A program made the translations under genes and the position numbers. A model generated the notes under the pieces. It did not search any database. It had not been told where the DNA came from and saw nothing but the letters and a program-made list of their open reading frames with translations. A stretch of DNA of 64,000 nucleotides from Chitinophagaceae bacterium UBA4411. Its GTDB lineage: Bacteria > Bacteroidota > Bacteroidia > Chitinophagales > Chitinophagaceae. This document shows, piece by piece, positions 45,827 to 54,280 of the stretch. Every line of letters begins with the position of its first letter. Within the stretch, counting starts at the first letter, position 1. The DNA lies in the NCBI GenBank assembly GCA_002400415.1, contig DGQP01000007.1, positions 416,199-480,198 on the forward strand. The letters run 5' to 3'.

Positions 45827-46414
45827 ATGCGATACCTTTTGATTTGTTGTATTGTCTTATCCTCCTGTGCTAAAATCCCTGTTCAGTCAGCAGAATTATC
45901 ACAGGCATTGAAAGATGAGGGTGAAAGGATGCACCTGCTCAACCTTGCGCTGATCGATAAGGTTTTCCAGGAAAAACGCTACCTGATCAATGAATTTATT
46001 ACAAAGGAGTATACCCTGCAAATTGTAAATGACTTCAAAAGCCTGGTTCCTCCCGGTACAGATTATGAAGCTGAATTTGCCGAAATGATGCAGGCCTTGT
46101 ACCCCCGCATCAATGCCCGGAAGGATTCCCTGGTCATGGCATTGGATGAACAGAAAGCCGGTATCGTTGATAAACTGAACCAGGATTATAAAGTCTATAC
46201 CGCTGCATTTGATGAACTGCAAAACCTGTTGCGTTCAGCTTCCCGGCTTAACCAGAAAAGAACAGAAGTATTTCAGCAGATCAAATCACTGACTAATAAC
46301 CGGCTCAACCTGGAAGGGATTGATAAAGCCCTGAACAAGTTTATTAAAGACGGGGGCAACATCGGCGACAAAGCAATAATCCTTTCCAACTCTATTAACT
46401 CCTTATTAAAATAA
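45827..46414 (+). CDS. Hypothetical helical lipoprotein, 195 aa
   Basis: I do not recognise the family. The signal peptide ends in a good lipobox (IVLSSC, Cys14). The mature protein is almost wholly helical and charged (LSQALKDEGERMHLLNLALIDKVFQ, EMMQALYPRINARKDSLVMALDE, AFDELQNLLRSASRLNQKRTEVFQ), consistent with a coiled-coil periplasmic protein. It is 5 bp upstream of an 89-aa gene whose C-terminal helix has a similar look, and both precede an LptF/G permease gene. Confidence 0.8.
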   Translation: MRYLLICCIVLSSCAKIPVQSAELSQALKDEGERMHLLNLALIDKVFQEKRYLINEFITKEYTLQIVNDFKSLVPPGTDYEAEFAEMMQALYPRINARKDSLVMALDEQKAGIVDKLNQDYKVYTAAFDELQNLLRSASRLNQKRTEVFQQIKSLTNNRLNLEGIDKALNKFIKDGGNIGDKAIILSNSINSLLK

Positions 46415-46419
46415 GCAGT

Positions 46420-46689
46420 ATGCCCAACAAATACGATAAACTGGCCGAACAGGCACAAGCCATGACGGATGAGAAATTCAGGGAACGTTTTTCAAGCCTT
46501 ACCACTCTCACCGACAATGATATTACCAAAGTCATCAATGATACAGGTATCAGCAAGCAGGATCTTGCTAACCTGCTGGTGGCGATTAAGAATGCCACGG
46601 ATTTTAATAACCAGACTGTAAAATCCATTACCAGTATCCAGAAAGGAGCTGAAGCACTGATTGCTATTGCCAAAAAACTGCTGATCTGA
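46420..46689 (+). CDS. Small helical hypothetical protein, 89 aa
   Basis: The family is not recognised. The protein has no signal peptide and is predicted helical: DKLAEQAQAMTDEKFRERFSSL, a middle DNDITKVINDTGISKQDLANLLVAI that resembles a small helix-turn-helix-like fold, and a C-terminal GAEALIAIAKKLLI. It follows the lipoprotein gene by 5 bp and is certainly in the same transcript. Any link to the LptF/G permease 54 bp downstream is positional only. Confidence 0.75.
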   Translation: MPNKYDKLAEQAQAMTDEKFRERFSSLTTLTDNDITKVINDTGISKQDLANLLVAIKNATDFNNQTVKSITSIQKGAEALIAIAKKLLI

Positions 46690-46743
46690 GCTTCCGCAGC
46701 TTTCACATTTCATTCCGCCTGAATTTTGTTACTTCGCAGCGGC

Positions 46744-47841
46744 ATGATGAAACTTGACTGGTACATACTGAAGAAATTCCTGGTTACTTTTTTCTTTTGC
46801 CTGTTATTATTTACAGCAATTGCCGTTGCAGTGGACAGCAGTGAGAAAACGGATGATTTTGTAAAGACAGGGCTCAGCACTGCAGAGATCATTAAAGAGT
46901 ATTACCTGGGTTTTGTCCCCTGGATCTGGAGCCTGCTTTTTCCTTTATTTGTCTTCATTGCAGTCATCTTCTTTACCAGTAAAATGGCCACCCGGTCCGA
47001 GATCATTGCTATCCTGGCCAGCGGCACCAGCTACAACCGTTTTCTCCGGCCCTATATTATAGGAGGCCTGCTACTCAGTTTAATGCTCTGGCTGGGCAGC
47101 CGCTACCTGGTACCCAGGGCCAATACAATCAAAAGTAACTTTCAGGCCAATTATTTTGATAAAAATGACCCCAGCAAAAACCGGCAGGAAACGAATTGCT
47201 ACAACTGTTTCTACCTCCGCATTGATACCAATACCTATATCGGGCTGAAGAATTATGATACCGCAGCGAGATCTGCCAGCACTTTTTTCCTGGAAAAAGT
47301 GAAGGATAATAAAATGATCTATAACCTGCGGGGCACACCGGGTGCCTGGGATACGGCCATCAAGAAATGGAAACTCCGCAATGTGATTGAACGCAAAGTG
47401 GACAGCAGCGGCGAAACGGTAAAAAGATACGATAGCATGGTGCTCAGCATCAGTCTTAAGCCGTATGAACTCCGCAAGGATGATTATATGAAAGACAAAC
47501 TCACCACTCCCGAACTGGTCGGATATATTAACCGGGAGGAAGCGAGAGGAACTGAAGGGCTCAGTGCCTTAAAGGTGGAAAGATACCGGCGTACTGCCAC
47601 TGCTTTTACTGTATTTCTCCTTACGATGATCGGGGTCGTCATTGCCAGCCGGAAGACAAGAGGGGGTAGCGGTATGCATCTGGCCCTGGGTATTACTATT
47701 GCTGCATTGTTTATCGTAGCCGACCGTTTTTCCACCGTCTTTGCCACCAAGGGCAATTTTCCCCCGCTGCTGGCCGCATGGCTGCCCAATATTGTCTTTG
47801 CTTTTGTCGCGTGGCGTTTGTACAAAACAACACCCAAATAG
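46744..47841 (+). CDS. LptF/LptG family permease (LPS export)
   Basis: LptF and LptG with LptB extract LPS from the inner membrane. From ATG 46744 (or 46747) the ~366-aa protein has the usual six TM helices in two sets of three (MKLDWYILKKFLVTFFFCLLLFTAIA at the start; FTVFLLTMIGVVIASRKTRGG, MHLALGITIAALFIVADRF, WLPNIVFAFVAWRLY at the end) around a periplasmic beta-jellyroll. It cannot be assigned to F or G by sequence reading alone. Confidence 0.9.
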   Translation: MMKLDWYILKKFLVTFFFCLLLFTAIAVAVDSSEKTDDFVKTGLSTAEIIKEYYLGFVPWIWSLLFPLFVFIAVIFFTSKMATRSEIIAILASGTSYNRFLRPYIIGGLLLSLMLWLGSRYLVPRANTIKSNFQANYFDKNDPSKNRQETNCYNCFYLRIDTNTYIGLKNYDTAARSASTFFLEKVKDNKMIYNLRGTPGAWDTAIKKWKLRNVIERKVDSSGETVKRYDSMVLSISLKPYELRKDDYMKDKLTTPELVGYINREEARGTEGLSALKVERYRRTATAFTVFLLTMIGVVIASRKTRGGSGMHLALGITIAALFIVADRFSTVFATKGNFPPLLAAWLPNIVFAFVAWRLYKTTPK

Positions 47842-47985
47842 TAAACTGCTTCTGCCCCTTTTATTAAAAACCCATTAAAGAACGGGAACGATGCCGCTAT
47901 AATCAGCCTGTTTTTTTGCAATGGCAGGGTGCTTTCCATAACTTTAGGCCCTCGTATTTGTTAGAGAAATAAATAAAACCGGCAT

Positions 47986-49311
47986 ATGGATATTCTAAAA
48001 GGCAAGTTCAAAGCGAAGGCAGACCTGATGGCAACGGAAATAAAAGAGTTGCTGAAAGAACATGGAAATAAAGTGATCGGTGAAGTGCAATTGTCACAGG
48101 TTTACCAGGGCATGCGGGGTATTACAGGTTTGGTTACTGAAACCTCCTTATTAGATGCGCAGGAAGGTATCCGTTTTCGGGGTTATTCCATTCCTGAACT
48201 GCGGGTGAAACTTCCCAAAGTACCCGGTGGTTCTGAACCCTTGCCCGAAGGCCTGTTTTACCTGATGCTCATGGGCGAATTACCCACCGAAGAAGATGCA
48301 CAGCATATTACTTCTGTATTACAGCGCAGAAGCCATGTACCCACCCATGTTTTTCATACCATTGAAGCGCTGCCGATCAACTCACACCCCATGACGCAAT
48401 TTGTGGTGGCTGTAATGGCCCTGCAGACTGAAAGCCATTTCGCCAGGATCTATGCAGCCGGGATGAATAAAAAAGATTACTGGGATGCGGTATTTGATGA
48501 CAGCATGGACCTGATTGCCCGGTTACCCCGTATCGCTGCCTACATTTATCGCCGCAAATACCATTTTGGAGATCATATTCAGCCTAATGGTCTGCTCGAC
48601 TGGTCTGGGAACTTTGCCCATATGATGGGGTATGAGGATGAGAGTTTCAAAGAGCTGATGCGTTTGTATATGACCATTCATGCGGATCATGAGGGAGGAA
48701 ATGTATCTGCGCATACCACGCATCTTGTGGGTTCTGCTTTAAGTGATCCTTATTTAAGTTATGCCTCCGGTATGAACGGGCTTGCGGGCCCTTTACATGG
48801 CCTGGCCAACCAGGAAGTGATCAAATGGATATTTGAACTGCGGGAGAAATTACAAACGGACCTGCCTACCAAAGAACAAATAGCCGAATATGTAAAACAA
48901 ACCCTGAGCGAAGGGAAAGTGGTGCCGGGCTACGGCCATGCGGTGCTGCGGAAAACAGATCCCCGGTTTACGGCACAAATGGAATTTGGTAAAAAACATA
49001 TGCCCGATGATCCGCTGGTGCAAACCATCTGGAATGTATATGAAACCGTACCGCCGATTTTACAATCACTCGGAAAAATAAAGAACCCCTGGCCGAATGT
49101 GGACGCCCACAGCGGCGCCTTACTCGTACACTACGGCATGAAGGAATATGAATTCTACACCGTTCTTTTTGCGGTGAGCCGTGCACTTGGTGTACTCGCC
49201 AGTCTTTGCTGGGACAGGGCTCTTAACTTCCCGCTGGAAAGGCCCAAATCTGTCACTACGGGCTTAGTAAAACAATGGCTGGAAGGAAAGGATAATATTT
49301 GGGGAGACTAA
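47986..49311 (+). CDS. gltA: Citrate synthase, mitochondrial-type
   Basis: This TCA enzyme condenses acetyl-CoA with oxaloacetate. The 441-aa protein resembles the eukaryotic mitochondrial enzyme much more than the proteobacterial hexameric one: GMRGITGLVTETSLLDAQEG, GIRFRGYSIPE, NVSAHTTHLVGSALSDPYL, GPLHGLANQEV (active-site His), PGYGHAVLRKTDPR (active-site His), NPWPNVDAHSG (active-site Asp). These segments match the human enzyme, as I remember it, nearly word for word. Such dimeric type I synthases are known in some Bacteroidota. Confidence 0.94.
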   Translation: MDILKGKFKAKADLMATEIKELLKEHGNKVIGEVQLSQVYQGMRGITGLVTETSLLDAQEGIRFRGYSIPELRVKLPKVPGGSEPLPEGLFYLMLMGELPTEEDAQHITSVLQRRSHVPTHVFHTIEALPINSHPMTQFVVAVMALQTESHFARIYAAGMNKKDYWDAVFDDSMDLIARLPRIAAYIYRRKYHFGDHIQPNGLLDWSGNFAHMMGYEDESFKELMRLYMTIHADHEGGNVSAHTTHLVGSALSDPYLSYASGMNGLAGPLHGLANQEVIKWIFELREKLQTDLPTKEQIAEYVKQTLSEGKVVPGYGHAVLRKTDPRFTAQMEFGKKHMPDDPLVQTIWNVYETVPPILQSLGKIKNPWPNVDAHSGALLVHYGMKEYEFYTVLFAVSRALGVLASLCWDRALNFPLERPKSVTTGLVKQWLEGKDNIWGD

Positions 49312-49331
49312 TTCCTTTGCATATATAATTG

Positions 49332-49358
49332 AAAAGGTCGCCGGGAGGCGGCCTTTTT
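49332..49358 (+). terminator. Terminator after citrate synthase
   Basis: AAAAGGTCGCC (49332-49342) pairs with GGCGGCCTTTTT through one wobble around a short loop, ending in a T-run. Confidence 0.75.
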
Positions 49359-49454
49359 GCGCACCGTGAAAAGACGGGTTAAGAACAGGTGTATCCGCTA
49401 TAGGATGGTGGCAGATTATTTCAGATTTTCACACCATCAACCAAAACAATACCC

Positions 49455-49862
49455 ATGTCCAGAGAAATAAGATCAATTGCTGATATCAATGCAGATGTTG
49501 TCAGAGCTACAGGAACAAATGATTTCAAGGACAGGCTGGTAAAACTAATCCCTTCTGAGATCGTTACAGCTTATGTAACGATACAAGGTCTCCTGAGTGG
49601 AGCTGCAAGCCCGGACGGAAATAAGAATTTGCTTCTATGGATTGTTATTGCTTTGCTCTTTATCCTGACACCCGTTTATCTCTACTATATTGGTAATGTA
49701 AAAAAATGGAGCCAGATTATTTTTACGGCTGTGGCATTTATACTCTGGGTGATTGTAATCGGAAGCCCGGTAAAAGAAATACTCGGTTATGAGGCTGGGT
49801 TTATCGGATCAATTTTTCTGGTTTTATACACATTGATGATCCCTTTCTTTTATAAAGGGTAG
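49455..49862 (+). CDS. Hypothetical membrane protein, 135 aa
   Basis: The family is not recognised. The N-terminal ~40 residues are soluble (SREIRSIADINADVVRATG, FKDRLVKLIPSEIVTAYVT), followed by three or four TM helices (LLLWIVIALLFILTPVYLYYI, IIFTAVAFILWVIVIGSP, FIGSIFLVLYTLMIPFF). It stands alone after the gltA terminator; immediately downstream is a short coding-like fragment without a start. Function unknown. Confidence 0.75.
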   Translation: MSREIRSIADINADVVRATGTNDFKDRLVKLIPSEIVTAYVTIQGLLSGAASPDGNKNLLLWIVIALLFILTPVYLYYIGNVKKWSQIIFTAVAFILWVIVIGSPVKEILGYEAGFIGSIFLVLYTLMIPFFYKG

Positions 49863-49914
49863 AAATAAAACAAAAAACCGGCAAATTGAAAACGGGATCC
49901 AAAGCAGGCAATAA

Positions 49915-50100
49915 AATTCAGCAAATGATGACAACGATCAAATTGATAGGGATTATATCAGTTGCCAGCCGGCTAAGGAGTTACACTATTTCAAAACAGG
50001 AGGGAGCTACTACCGTCTTAAGATCAATGAAAAGTCATTTGCTTCAAAAGCAAAGTATCTTTCTGGATACTTTGAGGAGAAGGCGTTGATAAACATGTGA
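49915..50100 (+). pseudogene. Possible gene remnant (about 61 codons, no ATG at its start)
   Basis: After an in-frame TAA at 49912, this frame reads DNDQIDRDYISCQPAKEL, then HYFKTGGSYYRLKINEKSF, then ASKAKYLSGYFEEKALINM and stops at 50100. The composition (aromatic, Lys/Glu, strand-like) looks protein-coding, unlike the other frames. The only in-frame ATG is its last codon, just before the stop, so it is probably the 3' end of a decayed gene, or uses a rare start such as ATT at 49942. Family unknown. Confidence 0.35.
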
Positions 50101-50123
50101 CAGTTATTTACAATAGCTATACA

Positions 50124-50160
50124 ACAAAACCCCGCCCCGGCTTCCCGGGTGGGGTTTTGT
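50124..50160. terminator. Long hairpin terminator
   Basis: ACAAAACCCC (50124-50133) pairs perfectly with GGGGTTTTGT (50151-50160), and the inner CCCGG/CCGGG extends the stem to about 15 bp. It lies between the gene remnant and the convergent hypothetical gene. Confidence 0.8.
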
Positions 50161-50207
50161 TATCCAATATCAAAATATGTCAGACGCCTCACAGGTGTCC
50201 GACACGT

Positions 50208-50717
50208 TTATGCACAGAGTTCCACTTTGTAGGTCAGGCTGAAGTAGGTGAAAAAATGTCCCCGCTGATCATTGGAATCAGCTTTCCATTCCTGGCCTGT
50301 AAAGGGGTGTTCGTTACCGGCAGCCGCTTCGCCCAAACCGATCATGGCATCGTGATGTGTTTCCAGCCGGAAGCCATAGGTGCTGCCCTGTCTTAATTCA
50401 AGGGCAGGCAGGTTGAACCGGATCCATTTTGCATGGTCTTTTTTATGGATATCTAACTTGGAACTGCCCAGTGCAGGTCCCCAGGTTTTGGCAGCTCCGT
50501 CAAATTCATGAAGTGTCAGCATCACCTCACCGGGGTGGTGCACTGCGGCCGAATAGACCTGTATATTATCCAATAAACCGGCTGAGGGGCAGGTAAAAAT
50601 CTGCCCGCCGAAATGATCGTTGGGGTCGGTTTTGAGATGCCCGATCCAGAGAGTCGTGTTGTTTTCCGCCTGGGTAATAACGGGGCGGGAATGGCTGCTT
50701 TTTTTGGTAGTTTCCAT
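50208..50717 (-). CDS. Hypothetical protein, 169 aa, beta-rich
   Basis: I do not recognise the family. From ATG 50717 (METTKKSSHSRPVI) the protein has no signal peptide and looks like a beta-sandwich: TTLWIGHLKTD, GLLDNIQVYSAAVHHPGEVMLTLHEF, WIRFNLPALELRQGSTYGFRLETHHD, GHFFTYFSLTYKVEL. The pattern suggests a jelly-roll or carbohydrate-binding-like fold, but this is only impression. A TTG-started extension to 50753 is less likely. It is monocistronic. Confidence 0.7.
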   Translation of the reverse strand: METTKKSSHSRPVITQAENNTTLWIGHLKTDPNDHFGGQIFTCPSAGLLDNIQVYSAAVHHPGEVMLTLHEFDGAAKTWGPALGSSKLDIHKKDHAKWIRFNLPALELRQGSTYGFRLETHHDAMIGLGEAAAGNEHPFTGQEWKADSNDQRGHFFTYFSLTYKVELCA

Positions 50718-51154
50718 ATCAGGGTGTTTAGTTGTTAAAAAAAGGCGCAGCATTAGCGTCGGTAGAAAGAACTGGTTATGATAACTCCGGTGTACCGGGC
50801 TTTATTGTGTAAAGCGGCATGATCTTCGTCCCGGAAAGCCATTATTTCTGCACAAGGGTGCAGATCTTTCAGGGACATTCCTGTCCTTTTTGGGTAAATT
50901 GTACAAAGACCTTTGATGGAAGGGCTCAACCCGTTGTTGTGGATAACCCGGTTTTAGCTGGTGAAAAAAAGTGCAGAAAGAAAAACTCCCTGAAAAAGAA
51001 AATCAGAACCTCACTTGCCTTTATTTTCGCTTTCTGACTGCGGGCAACATTCCTTTAATAGAGAAGTAACAATTTCTTAAAACAAGGCGGAATACGAACC
51101 CTTAGGTCATTGGTGAATAACTGATGGTTTAATTTTTTATCGCTATAGACGAAC
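50718..51154. other. 436-bp intergenic region upstream of dnaB
   Basis: No convincing gene is seen; a 72-codon open frame (50819-51037) has a poor, Cys/Lys-rich composition. The region holds one exact DnaA-box 9-mer (50938-50946) and TAATTTTT at 51130-51137, a one-mismatch -7 element 18 bp before the dnaB start. Confidence 0.5.
50938..50946. promoter_or_regulatory. DnaA-box-like 9-mer upstream of dnaB
   Basis: TGTGGATAA is the exact complement of TTATCCACA, 208 bp upstream of dnaB. The only other copy noticed is upstream of gyrB. Confidence 0.35.
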
Positions 51155-52717
51155 ATGGACCTGACTAATATCAATAAAGACAGAAAACAACGGAGAAAGA
51201 CACAATTAGATCTTAGTACCATGGTATATGGCAAAGTACCTCCCCAGGCCAAAGACCTGGAAGAAGCGGTACTCGGCGCCATCATGCTGGAGAAAAATGC
51301 ATTTGATACCGTGGTGGAGATACTGAAACCAGAGTGTTTTTATGTGGAAGCCCACCAGCGTATTTATAAAGCCATACAGGGACTGGCCAATAAAAGCCAG
51401 CCCATTGATATACTGACCGTAACGGAAGAATTGCGTTCCAGAGAAGAACTGGAAATGGTGGGAGGCCCTTATTATGTGACCAAACTGACCAATGCAGTTG
51501 TTTCTTCCGCACATATTGAAGCCCACTCAAGAATTATCCTGCAAAAATTTATTCAGCGGGAACTGATCCGTATCAGTGGCGAGATCATCGGCGATGCTTA
51601 TGAAGATTCAACCGATGTTTTCGACCTGCTGGATGATGCCGAAAGCAAATTATTCGAGATCACCAATAATCACCTGCGCAAAGATTATAACTCTATTGAT
51701 ACCGTACTGGTGAATACGATCAAACGGATCGAGGACCTGCGTCAGCGGAATGAAGAAGTAACCGGTGTGCCGAGCGGTTTCACCCATCTGGATAAAGTAA
51801 CTTATGGTTGGCAAAACACAGACCTGATCATCCTGGCGGCAAGACCTGCCGTGGGTAAAACAGCATTTGCTTTAAACCTGGCCCGTAATGCAGCCATGCA
51901 TGCCACCAAACCTACACCGGTAGCCCTGTTTTCTTTAGAAATGAGTGCGGGCCAGCTGGTACAACGTATCCTTTCTGCCGAGAGTGAAATATGGCTGGAG
52001 AAAATTGCGAGAGGTAAGATGGAAGAACATGAGATGAAGCAATTATATGCCCGGGGTATTCAGCGCTTAGCACAGGCACCTTTGTTTATTGATGACACGC
52101 CTGCCCTGAACATTTTTGAACTGCGGGCCAAATGCCGCCGGTTAAAAAACAAGCATAATATCGGTATGATCATCATCGACTATTTACAGTTGATGAGTGG
52201 TACCGGCGAAAACAGGAATGGTAACAGGGAACAGGAGATCAGCAATATCTCAAGAAACCTGAAAGGCCTGGCCAAGGAACTGAACGTACCCATTATAGCC
52301 TTATCACAGCTGAGCCGTGCGGTGGAACAACGGGGAGCTAAAGAAGGAAGCCGTGTTCCGCAGCTGAGTGACCTCCGTGAATCAGGTGCCATCGAACAGG
52401 ATGCGGATATGGTTATGTTCCTCTATCGTCCCGAATACTATGATGTAACCACCAGTGCAGAAGGAGAGAATATTAAAGGGTTGACAGAAGTAAAAATAGC
52501 CAAGCACAGGAATGGTACTTTGGAAACCGTGAAGCTAAAGGCACTATTACATATTCAGAAATTTGCCAACTGGGATGAAGACCCGTACAGCGGTATCGGG
52601 TTACCCGGTGGCGGCTGGCGCCCGGTGGAAGACAGTGGTGGTGGCGGAGAAAAATTATATATACAAACTGGAAGCAGGATGAATACTATTGCTGACGATG
52701 ATGATCAGCCGTTCTGA
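51155..52717 (+). CDS. dnaB: Replicative DNA helicase
   Basis: DnaB is the hexameric 5'-3' helicase at the replication fork. The 520-aa protein has the N-terminal DnaB domain (PPQAKDLEEAVLGAIMLEKNAF), the linker, and the RecA-like ATPase: Walker A ARPAVGKTAFALN, FSLEMSAGQLVQR, Walker B IIIDYLQLMSG, SQLSRAVEQRG, SDLRESGAIEQDADMVMFLYR. It ends with a glycine-rich, acidic tail (DDDDQPF). No intein is present. A clean terminator follows. Confidence 0.97.
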   Translation: MDLTNINKDRKQRRKTQLDLSTMVYGKVPPQAKDLEEAVLGAIMLEKNAFDTVVEILKPECFYVEAHQRIYKAIQGLANKSQPIDILTVTEELRSREELEMVGGPYYVTKLTNAVVSSAHIEAHSRIILQKFIQRELIRISGEIIGDAYEDSTDVFDLLDDAESKLFEITNNHLRKDYNSIDTVLVNTIKRIEDLRQRNEEVTGVPSGFTHLDKVTYGWQNTDLIILAARPAVGKTAFALNLARNAAMHATKPTPVALFSLEMSAGQLVQRILSAESEIWLEKIARGKMEEHEMKQLYARGIQRLAQAPLFIDDTPALNIFELRAKCRRLKNKHNIGMIIIDYLQLMSGTGENRNGNREQEISNISRNLKGLAKELNVPIIALSQLSRAVEQRGAKEGSRVPQLSDLRESGAIEQDADMVMFLYRPEYYDVTTSAEGENIKGLTEVKIAKHRNGTLETVKLKALLHIQKFANWDEDPYSGIGLPGGGWRPVEDSGGGGEKLYIQTGSRMNTIADDDDQPF

Positions 52718-52740
52718 TCAGATCAAATAATGAGTTTATA

Positions 52741-52768
52741 AAGTCCAATAATCGTTGGACTTTTTTAT
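52741..52768 (+). terminator. Terminator after dnaB
   Basis: AAGTCCAA (52741-52748) and TTGGACTT (52755-52762) are perfect arms followed by a T-run. Confidence 0.85.
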
Positions 52769-52779
52769 TTTTATTCCTT

Positions 52780-53484
52780 ATGGCACTTCCCTTCTTCTAC
52801 ATAGCTGATTACAGCAACTCCCAAAAAACCATCACCCTGGATGAAGATACCAGCCGCCACGTGGTGCAGGTGTTGCGGATGAAGACAGGGGAACAACTGA
52901 ACCTGACCGATGGTAAAGGAAGTTTACTGACCTGTGTAATAACAGACGATCATAAAAGACACTGCGTTGTTACCGTAAGAGAAGTAAAGCATAAGCCACA
53001 AAGTACAAGGAGGGTATCCGTTGGAATCTCTCTTTTAAAAAACAGTAACCGCTTTGAGTGGTTTTTGGAAAAGGCAACAGAGTTGGGAGTTACGGAGATT
53101 ATACCCCTGGTCTGTGAAAGAACAGAGAAAGAAAAGTTCCGGCACGACAGGCTGCAGGGCATTTGTACCAGCGCCATGCTGCAGAGCCAGCAGGTTTGGT
53201 TGCCGGTCTTACAGGAACCTGTTTCTTTTACTAATTTGCAATTTTTCCAATACAGCGATCATCAAAAATTCATCGCCCATTGTGAGGAGAGTCATAAAGC
53301 CTCATTAACTGATCAGCCAATTAATCCATTAACCATCATTCTGATTGGTCCCGAGGGCGATTTTACTACTGCTGAAATTGAGTTGGCATTAAATAAAGGG
53401 TTTGTCCCCGTTGCATTAGGCGATACAAGATTGCGGACAGAAACAGCGGGTGTGGCAGCAGCTACGTTACTTTGCCTGGTCTGA
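52780..53484 (+). CDS. rsmE: 16S rRNA (uracil1498-N3)-methyltransferase
   Basis: RsmE is a SPOUT methyltransferase acting on U1498 of 16S rRNA. The 234-aa protein has the PUA-like N-terminal domain (DEDTSRHVVQVLRMKTGEQLNLTDG), KATELGVTEIIPLVCERTE, and the knotted SAM site ILIGPEGDFTTAEI and ALGDTRLRTETAGVAA. Its 3' end overlaps the convergent TerC gene by 18 bp. Confidence 0.93.
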   Translation: MALPFFYIADYSNSQKTITLDEDTSRHVVQVLRMKTGEQLNLTDGKGSLLTCVITDDHKRHCVVTVREVKHKPQSTRRVSVGISLLKNSNRFEWFLEKATELGVTEIIPLVCERTEKEKFRHDRLQGICTSAMLQSQQVWLPVLQEPVSFTNLQFFQYSDHQKFIAHCEESHKASLTDQPINPLTIILIGPEGDFTTAEIELALNKGFVPVALGDTRLRTETAGVAAATLLCLV

Positions 53485-54273
53485 TAAATTCTTTTCTTCC
53501 TCCTTAAGTACCGGCTCGTTCAACTGTACAATGCGGCGTTTTTTCTGCCTGTTCATCATTGTCATATTCAGCAACTCCACGATAAAAGAGAACGCCATAC
53601 CGAAATAAATATAATTCTTCAGGTGCAGCTGTTCTGCTGAATGGCTGTCCCAGCCTTCGATCACTAAACTTAGGCCGATCATCACCAGGAAGGAGAGGGC
53701 CAGCATTTTCAGGGTAGGGTGCTTATGAATAAACCCTGAGATTTTCGGGCTGAATAAAAACATAATGGTCATGGCAATAACCACAGCAGCGATCATGATC
53801 TCCACATGCTTGGCAGTTCCCCCTGCCGTAATGATACTGTCAAAAGAGAAAACAGCATCAATCAGCATAATCTGCCCGATAGCCTGGGCAAAACCGATTG
53901 GTTTTTGCTGCCCGGATAGTGCATTCGGGTCTTCCCCCTCTAATTTGTGATGTATCTCTTTGACAGATTTATAAATCAGGAATAAGCCGCCCCCCAGCAT
54001 TACAATACTGGCCAGATCAAAGCCCTTACCGGCAACCGTGAATACAGCCTTTCCTTTTTGTTCCAGCAACCAGCCCAGCCCTATCAGTAATAAACTGCGG
54101 GACAATATACCGGTGATCATCCAGAGACGCCGGGCCTTCTTCTGTTCTTTGTCACTTTTCAACCGGTTCATGATAATGCTTACGAAGATGACATTATCAA
54201 TACCCAGTACCACTTCCAGTATGACAAGTATAAAAAAACTGATCAGGCTTTCGCTGGTAAATAAATGCTCCAT
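53467..54273 (-). CDS. TerC-family integral membrane protein
   Basis: The 268-aa protein matches the TerC/Alx family: SLISFFILVILEVVLGIDNVIFVSI (with the ExxLGIDN motif), ITGILSRSLLLIGLGWL, IMLIDAVFSFDSIITAGG (second acidic motif), and about seven TM helices. Family members have been linked to tellurite resistance and, more recently, manganese export and metalation of secreted proteins. It ends with a basic/acidic cytoplasmic tail. It lies 7 bp downstream of pyrD on the same strand. Confidence 0.88.
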   Translation of the reverse strand: MEHLFTSESLISFFILVILEVVLGIDNVIFVSIIMNRLKSDKEQKKARRLWMITGILSRSLLLIGLGWLLEQKGKAVFTVAGKGFDLASIVMLGGGLFLIYKSVKEIHHKLEGEDPNALSGQQKPIGFAQAIGQIMLIDAVFSFDSIITAGGTAKHVEIMIAAVVIAMTIMFLFSPKISGFIHKHPTLKMLALSFLVMIGLSLVIEGWDSHSAEQLHLKNYIYFGMAFSFIVELLNMTMMNRQKKRRIVQLNEPVLKEEEKNLSDQAK

Positions 54274-54280
54274 TACTTGT

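Noticed and set aside
49886..50089. 67-codon TTG-started frame overlapping the gene remnant
   Set aside because: Arg/Gln-rich and featureless, while the alternative frame over the same bases has a convincing protein-like composition.
50819..51037. 72-codon open frame upstream of dnaB
   Set aside because: Composition is unlike neighbouring proteins, there is no family resemblance, and the region is better explained as regulatory.
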